This document shows positions 1 through 6,140 of a stretch of 64,000 nucleotides of DNA, one piece after another. How positions within the stretch are numbered: position 1 is the first letter of the stretch; each line of letters opens with the position of its first letter. A program made the translations under genes and the position numbers. Source of the stretch: CAZHHH01 sp052400685 (GTDB lineage Bacteria; Bacteroidota; Bacteroidia; Bacteroidales; Marinilabiliaceae); the NCBI GenBank assembly GCA_052400685.1, contig JBQTGJ010000011.1; one strand, 5' to 3'. The notes below the pieces were generated by a model. That model did no database searches and was not told where the DNA came from. It worked only from the letters and a program-made list of their open reading frames with translations.

Positions 1-54
1 ACCTGATTCACGCCATTGTTCTACCATTGCAAACATTTTTTCTTTCTTGCTCAT
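1..54 (-). CDS. N-terminus of a probable IS66-type TnpA-like accessory protein (partial)
   Basis: Reading leftwards from an ATG at 54, 18 codons fit before the window edge and begin MSKKEKMFAMVEQW. This opening is typical, from memory, of the small helix-turn-helix accessory protein (TnpA) of Bacteroidota IS66-family insertion sequences. Too little is present to be certain; if right, an insertion sequence lies just outside the left edge and borders the accessory region. Confidence 0.4.
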   Translation of the reverse strand, partial: MSKKEKMFAMVEQWRESG

Positions 55-86
55 GTTTTTTTTGATGCAAAAATATTTCCGATCAT

Positions 87-1130
87 CTAATTATGAAATA
101 TGCACGCAATGGGGTGGATACTTTCAAACCTAAAATAATCATTCCTTTCCTTAGAAAGTCTTGCCTTTAAGTTACTAACCTTAGGCCCTTTTTCTTTTAA
201 CAACAGCTTTTCAACACTTGCTAGATTCAATTTTGAAGTTACTAAATAGTAATAGATTGGGTAATAAACGGTGTTCTCATAAGCTACTTTTCTAAAGAAT
301 TCTTTTGCTGATTCAATATCCAAATCTTGTTCAATAAATGACTTATATAACTCAAAATGAGTAATAATCTGATATTTTTTTTCAATGAGCTGAATCACTT
401 TATTACTATCAATTGGCAAAACATCTCCAATCAATTTTAACGCAGGTGCTCCATCTTTCTCTACGAAACTACCTTCATTTATGAAAGTTAATTTCTCTAA
501 TAATTCCTCGGGAATCAATAGCTTATTGCCACTTCCCATAAGTTCACCATTCTCTATGTTCAGTAGTCCGACATTTTCAACTCCAATTGTTGCAACATTA
601 TTCATTAGTTTTAACCATCGTTCATTTAAACGATTATATTTTTCTTCAATAATGTTTCTCAAATCACCATATGAAATACGGCGACTTTGTCCTGGATATC
701 GATAGAATATGTCACTCTCATGGATTGTATCGCTTGCTGCTTTAATCGCAACCACGGGTTTGTCATTATTTTTATAAACGTATAAGAACCCTAAATCAAT
801 ACCTTCTACCTCTTTAATAAATAGTTCGAATTTTATCTCAGGCGCAAAATAGTCAAGCAATTCTTGAGATAAATCTTTATTGTCAAAATCACGCAACCTA
901 TTATTTTGCAAGCCTATTAACTCTCCATTATTTTTAACACCATAAAGAATTAATCCTCCATTTGCATTTGCAAAACTTGCAATCCATTTATGGAGTTTTT
1001 TATCCTTATGTTTAGGACTTTGGAAACTTTCTTTAAATTCAATTTCAGAATGCTCTTTTTGACGAATTACATTTTCACTTATAATGAAATATTGTCTCCA
1101 ATCAAATTCCTTTTCAAATGATTTATTCAC
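87..1130 (-). CDS. AlbA_2 (Schlafen AAA_4-type) domain protein
   Basis: 347 residues. Residues about 25-160 form an AlbA_2/Schlafen-type nucleic-acid-binding module: the entry motif EIEFKES, the hallmark ANANGGLILYGVKNNG near 54-69, and the closing IFYRYPGQSRRISYGDLR near 141-158. The remaining 190 residues are not recognised and lack the GHKL ATPase and winged helix seen in the larger relative at 3207-4523. AlbA_2 proteins are often regulators or defence-associated, but the role here is unknown. It is a stand-alone leftward gene at the outer end of the cassette-like region. Upstream lies a 350-bp gap with a hairpin, so it probably has its own promoter. There is no signal peptide, so it is cytoplasmic. 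Confidence 0.7.
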   Translation of the reverse strand: MNKSFEKEFDWRQYFIISENVIRQKEHSEIEFKESFQSPKHKDKKLHKWIASFANANGGLILYGVKNNGELIGLQNNRLRDFDNKDLSQELLDYFAPEIKFELFIKEVEGIDLGFLYVYKNNDKPVVAIKAASDTIHESDIFYRYPGQSRRISYGDLRNIIEEKYNRLNERWLKLMNNVATIGVENVGLLNIENGELMGSGNKLLIPEELLEKLTFINEGSFVEKDGAPALKLIGDVLPIDSNKVIQLIEKKYQIITHFELYKSFIEQDLDIESAKEFFRKVAYENTVYYPIYYYLVTSKLNLASVEKLLLKEKGPKVSNLKARLSKERNDYFRFESIHPIACIFHN

Positions 1131-1172
1131 ATTATTCTAATTTTAGGTAGTCTGTTTCTTTAAATTACACAC

Positions 1173-1224
1173 AACGTCTTTACACCGCTATTACCATTTA
1201 TGGTTTAAAAAGACTATTGACGTT
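1173..1224. repeat. Hairpin, possible degenerate attC-like site
   Basis: AACGTC at 1173-1178 is matched by GACGTT at 1219-1224, with a second inner pairing GTCTTT/AAAGAC. It is preceded by ACACAACG, the same core seen at the intact attC-like site near 6131. It sits upstream of the leftward AlbA_2 gene, where a cassette boundary would be expected. The rest of the 1131-1402 gap shows only AT-rich sequence with no gene. Confidence 0.35.
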
Positions 1225-1402
1225 ATGAATATTATAGGTTAATGCATTTATCTTCGTAACTCCCTGATATAACGAATATATATCCTTTTTTGCTATATTT
1301 TATTATCATCATCAAAAAAGAACCGATTGATGTAAAAACCAGTCTTCTTAAAATCCCTCTTTCCACGATACAAAAACCGTCGTTAATTACCATATAATTT
1401 GG

Positions 1403-1484
1403 CCGGGATGTAGTTCAATCCCGAGGCCTCGGGACTGGGTTCCCGATCCTCGGGACTAGTGCGTGCCGACCGCTCAGAGTCCTA
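1403..1484 (-). repeat. Element B, copy 1 (with GC-rich palindromic core)
   Basis: Read on the minus strand this begins TAGGACTCTGAGCGGTCGGC and ends TTGAACTACATCCCGG, matching the two copies at 57536-57604 and 60561-60629. The middle differs: here it is replaced by two GC-rich palindromes, including the perfect 16-mer TCCCGAGGCCTCGGGA. The opening TAG is the stop codon of the gene at 1482-2483. As with the other copies it lies directly after a gene. Confidence 0.7.
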
Positions 1485-2483
1485 TTTATTAGGGGCTGCC
1501 ATTTCTATTATCTCGTTTAAATTTATAAAGTCAGGTTTATTATCAATCCAATCATAATATAAAATTTTAATGCCCAATTTTTCAAAACGATTCTCCACAA
1601 TTTTATTCAATTTATCTGGTAATACAGCAATCAGATCAAGATTATTCCTTACTGGAATACTATATATTAACAGTTGTCCAATTGCAGAATAAAGACTTTG
1701 AGTTGATGAATTTGTTTTTATTTCAAATAGTCTATTTACTTTTCCTTCATTATATGTAAACAAATCTCGGTTTCTATCATTACCTATTTTTAATCCAGAA
1801 CGTTCAAGCATAGATGCAAGAGAATTTACAACAATTCCATGAGTCCGTTCAATTACAATCGGTTCCGTTCTTTCAGTAACTGAAGTCCCAGATTTTTCAT
1901 TTGTATAATTAAAATCAAAAAAAACACTAAAATCATCTAGTTTATCTGAATTGTGTAAGTTTTTAACCCTATGAATTTCCGATATAAAATTTGATACTTG
2001 TCTGGGAAAGTGATTAGATTCTAATTCGCCAATTAAACAAAATTCAGTTTCTCTATCTCCATCGATTACAGAAACAAAATCACCACGATAGTTATTTATA
2101 AAGAAGTTTTTTCCAATTCCTTTTTTCCCTCCACCAATTTTACCTCTGTGAAGTACAATTATTTCTCCACTGTCTTGTTTTGCAAATGCACCTGCAATAC
2201 TTCTATTAATACCAGTAATTGGAAAATTTATTTCTCCATTTAATGAATTTCCTCTTCCTTCAAAAGGACGTCCAATACCAAATCCATTCCAATATTTATT
2301 GTTAATGATTTCGGTGGAAGTCCATATGTTTAATTCATTTGAGTATCGTACTGTATCAGAAAAACTACCGCCTGGAAAACCTACTATACAATCAATTTTT
2401 TCTGTAAAAAAGTCATTTAACCGAGACTGAAATCTCTCATGAAATTTAGCAATCTGTTTTCTATCCTCTATTACTGTAATCAT
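1482..2483 (-). CDS. Hypothetical protein with PD-(D/E)XK-like C-terminal domain
   Basis: 333 residues, no signal peptide or membrane segment. The C-terminal third carries a pattern typical of restriction-endonuclease-like folds: an acidic residue in NRDLFTYNEG, then LFEIKT (the E-x-K core) and a following SAIGQLLIYS helix with the conserved glutamine, near residues 255-290. The N-terminal part contains glycine-rich stretches (GKIGGGKKGIGKNFF near 124-138) that I cannot assign. A nuclease role is inferred from the motif only. It lies between an attC-like site upstream and element B, whose first three bases form its stop codon, so it reads as a single-gene accessory cassette. Possibly a defence or restriction-related gene. 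Confidence 0.6.
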   Translation of the reverse strand: MITVIEDRKQIAKFHERFQSRLNDFFTEKIDCIVGFPGGSFSDTVRYSNELNIWTSTEIINNKYWNGFGIGRPFEGRGNSLNGEINFPITGINRSIAGAFAKQDSGEIIVLHRGKIGGGKKGIGKNFFINNYRGDFVSVIDGDRETEFCLIGELESNHFPRQVSNFISEIHRVKNLHNSDKLDDFSVFFDFNYTNEKSGTSVTERTEPIVIERTHGIVVNSLASMLERSGLKIGNDRNRDLFTYNEGKVNRLFEIKTNSSTQSLYSAIGQLLIYSIPVRNNLDLIAVLPDKLNKIVENRFEKLGIKILYYDWIDNKPDFINLNEIIEMAAPNK

Positions 2484-2528
2484 TTTAATGTCTATTTTTG
2501 ATAATGTAGTGGTTTTTCATGGTTGCCC

Positions 2529-2624
2529 CTAACGTTTAGTATATGCAAAGTAGGCGATTGCGGGCTTTAAACTTATCAAACCGTTGAAATTACTACTGTT
2601 TCGCCTGTTTTGTATATACATTGT
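2529..2624 (-). repeat. attC-like cassette recombination site 1 (left core split by intron)
   Basis: An imperfect inverted repeat: GTATATGCAAAGTAGGCG at 2539-2556 faces CGCCTGTTTTGTATATAC at 2602-2619. On the minus strand the right end is CGTTAGGGG, close to the GTTRRRY core of attC sites. The centre contains TATCAAACCG, also present in the sites at 4592 and 6010. The opposite core is interrupted by the group II intron that starts at 2625. Confidence 0.6.
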
Positions 2625-3121
2625 GTGTGCCTTGAATGGTAAATATAAACAAATTTTCACATTTTATTGTGAGAAAGTCTGGAGAGTGCAAGTCTCTTAT
2701 GTGCCTGGTTAACACCGGGAAACATTAGTAAGTCGCAAGCTGGTTTGGAGTGATTCATGCAGTGAAATAAGCGAACCTGCAAAAGTCTGAACTGACGAAC
2801 AGGAACGGAAAAAGAGGCATAATTGTATGGGTAAGTAACCACATCATTAGTCGTTCCCGGAAAGGGGGATGGCCAATTGCTCAAAGTCCTGTTTTAGGAA
2901 CAACTATCACTATTTCAAGACTAACGAGACGCGGTTACCTATCTATGCCGGAACTTCATGTGTCGCTTAACCCATCAAGGTACGAACCGCCATATATGCA
3001 ACAGAGTGAAAAATATCCTGTGAATATTTTGAACGAAAGGTGGGAGCAGAGCTTGCGTACGTACGGTTGTGTGAGATGCTTTCCGTTTGGCTTTTAGCCT
3101 GGCGGCAGTCTGCTCGATTAT
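2625..3121 (+). mobile_element. ORF-less group IIC-like intron, copy 1
   Basis: 497 bp beginning GTGTGCC and ending CTGCTCGATTAT, both group IIC hallmarks. Internal blocks follow the small IIC ribozyme order: GAGAGTGCAAGTCTC, then AGTAAGTCGCAAG, and near the 3' end GAACCGCC (the CGC triad of IIC domain V) with the partner strand ACGTACGGTTGTGTGAGA. There is no reverse transcriptase frame, so movement would need an RT in trans. Domain V is odd: 55 nt separate its two strands. The intron is on the strand opposite to the flanking cassette genes and splits the core of an attC-like site. A near-identical copy lies at 4721-5217. The minus-strand 75-codon frame inside it is an artefact. Confidence 0.75.
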
Positions 3122-3206
3122 GCGTTCGTGCTCGATTGCTGTTTTGTTGCTTTTTTCAATCTATCAATTATTTTCCATGGTGCAATTGGTGCAATTATGG
3201 TGCAAT

Positions 3207-4523
3207 TCAAATTTCATAAAATGAACCTGCTCCTTTCGCGTCAGATGCTTTTATTAAGCCTTTTTCAACCAGTTCGGATAAATCTCTACTGGCTGTATTT
3301 CTGGAAACATTGAAGTTTGATTGATATTCACGATTGGTTATTCGTTTCTTATTCTTTAGAAAATCAATTGCTCTTCGCTGTCTGTCATTCAAATCAAGTG
3401 ATTCTAAGTACTCTTCACTAAGTTTATCTTTCGTGAATTCAACCCAAAAACCTGACATTTCATAAAAATATTTCGGCGAAGGGATGCCAAATCTAACACA
3501 ATCATTAATCATTTTGATGGTTCCGCGTCCCCATGCTTCAATGTATCCACTTCTGAACAGGGTGTTTGCAATATCAGGATTGTATGGTTTAGATGGATGC
3601 TTTGTTAATAGTTTCTCAACCGACCAATTCTCTGGCAATTGGGCATCATTCCAGAAAATTATTTTGTTTTGATAAACACTTATTTGTATTGGTGTTCCCT
3701 CGGAATAATCTTTATGAGAAACCGCATTTAATAATGCTTCTCTTATGGCTTCTTTAGGATAATCGTATTTTTCAACTCTGTTTAATCCATCATAACTTAT
3801 TGAAGAGTGAATATATTTTGCAAATAGCAAGTCCATGGTTTTTTCAATTTGTTCAAATAAATTTCCATGTGCTTCATCTTGAAATTTCAGTTCATCATCA
3901 GATTGGAAGAAACCAATTTTTATGTATGCACCGGTAACAAATTTTTCAGGATTTGGATGAAAAAGCAACAGTGCAGCTCTTTTCAAATATTTATTCTCAA
4001 CTAATTGCAGATTTTCAAGTAAATGGTCGTTTGTGTCTGTAAGCACATCCTCTTCAATCCTTTGTGCTTTAACAGCTTTTTTGCGAAAATGGTCAAAAGT
4101 GTCTGATTTTAAATCTTCTATTGAAACATTTGGAATTGGAACCCCATCCCAACGTATCCCTTTTTTCTGTAACAAGAATTTGTCCAAAGCATTGCCTTTC
4201 AACTCTTGTTTTGTACTTCCGCTTCGATAGTGATATTGTCCTTTGTAATTTACTGGATAGGGATGTGCCTCAACTCTGATTTCTAAATATTCACCATTTT
4301 CGGTTTCGTATAAATTTACATCGACGATTATACCTAAAACATCTTTGACTTTATTGGGAATATCTTCAAGTAGTCTTTTCGCATTCTTTATACCAATTAT
4401 TTTTCCCTTATCATCTTTTCCGATAATTATTGAACCACCCTTGGCGTTAGCAAATCCACATATCCATTTTAGATACTCGTCTCTCCACGATTCTTTCCAT
4501 TCAATATTTTGATTTTCTGCCAT
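3207..4523 (-). CDS. AlbA_2 / GHKL-ATPase / winged-helix protein (RecG-like, COG2865 type)
   Basis: 438 residues in the usual order for this family. An AlbA_2 module occupies residues 5-130 (IEWKES, then FANAKGGSIIIGKDDKGKI). A HATPase_c_4-type GHKL domain lies near 250-340 (EAIREALLNAVSHKDY, then SGYIEAWGRGTIKMI). A C-terminal winged helix covers about 375-430 (ITNREYQSNFNVSRNTASRD). Such proteins are annotated as ATP-dependent helicase-like or transcriptional regulators; biochemical function is mostly unproven, and many lie in defence or mobile islands. No helicase motor domain is present. It is a stand-alone leftward gene with an attC-like site upstream and an intron-split attC-like site about 85 bp downstream. 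Length is normal for the family. Confidence 0.8.
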   Translation of the reverse strand: MAENQNIEWKESWRDEYLKWICGFANAKGGSIIIGKDDKGKIIGIKNAKRLLEDIPNKVKDVLGIIVDVNLYETENGEYLEIRVEAHPYPVNYKGQYHYRSGSTKQELKGNALDKFLLQKKGIRWDGVPIPNVSIEDLKSDTFDHFRKKAVKAQRIEEDVLTDTNDHLLENLQLVENKYLKRAALLLFHPNPEKFVTGAYIKIGFFQSDDELKFQDEAHGNLFEQIEKTMDLLFAKYIHSSISYDGLNRVEKYDYPKEAIREALLNAVSHKDYSEGTPIQISVYQNKIIFWNDAQLPENWSVEKLLTKHPSKPYNPDIANTLFRSGYIEAWGRGTIKMINDCVRFGIPSPKYFYEMSGFWVEFTKDKLSEEYLESLDLNDRQRRAIDFLKNKKRITNREYQSNFNVSRNTASRDLSELVEKGLIKASDAKGAGSFYEI

Positions 4524-4591
4524 TTTTCATCATTTTATTCAAAGATAGAAAAAATGAGCTTTAAGCGTGAAATCTTCTCTCTTGCAATAAA

Positions 4592-4720
4592 CGGCAACGT
4601 TTACGCGGTATGCGCTTTGCGGGGATTTCGAAGCACAATCCTATCAAACTGTTGAAATGGTTATTAGCTGTACTCACTTTCGAACTTACACCATCCCCCG
4701 CATTGCGTATTACCGCCAGT
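4592..4720 (-). repeat. attC-like cassette recombination site 2 (left core split by intron)
   Basis: GCGGTATGCGCTTTGCGGGG at 4605-4624 faces CCCCGCATTGCGTATTACCGC at 4696-4716, an imperfect inverted repeat with extra unpaired bases on one arm, as in attC sites. The minus-strand end is AACGTTGCCG. The centre has TATCAAACTG, matching the other two sites. The group IIC-like intron starts four bases after the right arm. Confidence 0.6.
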
Positions 4721-5217
4721 GTGTGCCTTGAATGGTAAATATAAACAAATTCTCTCTATAATTAGAGAGAAAGTTCAGAGAGTGAAAGTCTCTTATGTGC
4801 CTGGTTAACACCGGTAAACATTAGTAAGTCGCAAGCTGGTTTGGAGTGATTCATGCAGTGAAGTAAGCGAGCCTTCAAAAGTCTGAACTGACCAGCAGGA
4901 ACGGAATAAGAGGCATAATTGTATGGGTAAGTAACCACATCATTAGTCGTTCCCGGAAAGGGGGATGGCCAATTGCTCAAAGTCCTGTTTTAGGAACAAC
5001 TATCACTATTTCAAGACTAAAGAGACGCGGTTACATATCTATGCCGGAACTTCATTTGTCGTTTAACCCATCAAGGTACGAACCGCCATATATGCAACAG
5101 AGTGAAAAATATCCTGTGAATATTTTGAACGAAAGGTGGGAGCAGAGCTCGCGTATTTACGGTGGTGTGAGAGGCTTTGCGTTAGGCTTTTAGACTGGCG
5201 GCAGTCTGCTCGATTAG
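4721..5217 (+). mobile_element. ORF-less group IIC-like intron, copy 2
   Basis: Same length (497 bp) and about nine bases in ten identical to the copy at 2625-3121. Its domain V base is better paired (GGTGG with CCGCC), while the distal 3' strand reads GCGTATTTACGG. The same enlarged domain V tip is present. The 3' end GTCTGCTCGATTA is followed 14 bp later by the stop of the HNH-like gene. Flanking sequences differ from those of copy 1, so these are two independent insertions at equivalent positions of two different attC-like sites. There is no reading frame for a reverse transcriptase. Confidence 0.75.
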
Positions 5218-5230
5218 CAACCGTAATTTT

Positions 5231-5989
5231 CTATTTCTTTCCTGCACCTGAATAATCAACTAAAAACTCCATTCCCTTTCCTTTAGGCAAGTGAATTATT
5301 GATAATGAATCATCTGATTGTAATCTAAAAGGTTCCACTTCTTTTCGTATAGAATTATCCGAAATATAAAAGATTACAATATATCCACCTATTATAAAAG
5401 AATAATGTGTCTTTCCATCTTTTTTATGTCGTCTAGGTTGTGCAATTATATCTTTGGCGGTCTTATCATCATTATGCCATGACATTACAACTATCGATAT
5501 ATCCTTGTCGTTAGATGGTGTCTCAGAATCAATCATCTTTCTGATTTTTTCTCCTAGTGGTCCTAAATCTACTTCATTAAACATTGGTCTATTTGAAATA
5601 CTTGCTCTCCATAGTATTGAAAGTAAAGCAAGTTTCACTGATTTATAGTCAATATTAGTCACTCTTGTAAACTCAACGCCTGTATCGTTTGTAATTTTTT
5701 CACATTTTGGTTTTTGGTCTTCTGGGATGTTCGGATTCGTAAGGATTTTTGATAAATAGCTCTCAAATTGCCCTATCTTTTCATTATCACATTCTTTACA
5801 AAGAATTCCACCTTCATATTCTCCAGTTGGAGGTTTTGATACTTTATCAATTCCCTTTGATTTTTCAATTGCATCAAATTTTCGAATTCTGTGGTTTTCG
5901 TCATATAAGTCTTTATACATGAAGTTTGGAATAATATGAGACTTCTTAATCAAAGGTTTTTCTTCATTACAAAGCTTACATTTAGGCAT
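5231..5989 (-). CDS. HNH-like zinc-ribbon hypothetical protein
   Basis: 252 residues. The N-terminus has CKLCNEE at residues 4-10, then KKSHIIPNFMYKDLYD, then GILCKECDNEKIGQFESYL near 82-100. The C-x2-C / H-I-I-P / C-x2-C layout is that of a widespread HNH-endonuclease-like family, where the His and four Cys form the metal site. The C-terminal 150 residues have no recognised domain. Nuclease activity is inferred, not shown. It is a single leftward gene between an intact attC-like site upstream and an intron-split one immediately downstream, so a complete cassette. No signal peptide. A role in defence or DNA processing is plausible. Confidence 0.6.
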   Translation of the reverse strand: MPKCKLCNEEKPLIKKSHIIPNFMYKDLYDENHRIRKFDAIEKSKGIDKVSKPPTGEYEGGILCKECDNEKIGQFESYLSKILTNPNIPEDQKPKCEKITNDTGVEFTRVTNIDYKSVKLALLSILWRASISNRPMFNEVDLGPLGEKIRKMIDSETPSNDKDISIVVMSWHNDDKTAKDIIAQPRRHKKDGKTHYSFIIGGYIVIFYISDNSIRKEVEPFRLQSDDSLSIIHLPKGKGMEFLVDYSGAGKK

Positions 5990-6008
5990 GATTCTGTTTT
6001 TTTATATT

Positions 6009-6140
6009 TGCTAACGGCTCGGATTTGCGTAGTGCGGGATTTCAAGGCACTTCACTATCAAACCGCTACGTTGTTTATTAAATGCTTTAAAATTCGAATT
6101 TATTAAATCGCCCCGCATTACGCATATTTATTGTTGTGCA
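6009..6140 (-). repeat. attC-like cassette recombination site 3 (uninterrupted)
   Basis: TTTGCGTAGTGCGGG at 6024-6038 faces CCCGCATTACGCATA at 6112-6126. In the minus-strand sense the site runs from GCACAACAATAAATATGCG to ACGCAAATCCGAGCCGTTAG. The left core overlaps the last codons of the upstream ATPase gene, and the right core CGTTAGCA lies 20 bp before the next gene. The central TATCAAACCG matches sites 1 and 2. This copy shows what the other two looked like before intron insertion. Confidence 0.65.

Noticed and set aside
2657..2884. 75-codon minus-strand frame beginning MSNWPSPFPGTTNDVV
   Set aside because: It is the antisense of the group IIC-like intron; a shorter version recurs at 4762-4980 only because the intron is repeated. 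The RNA structure explains the conservation.
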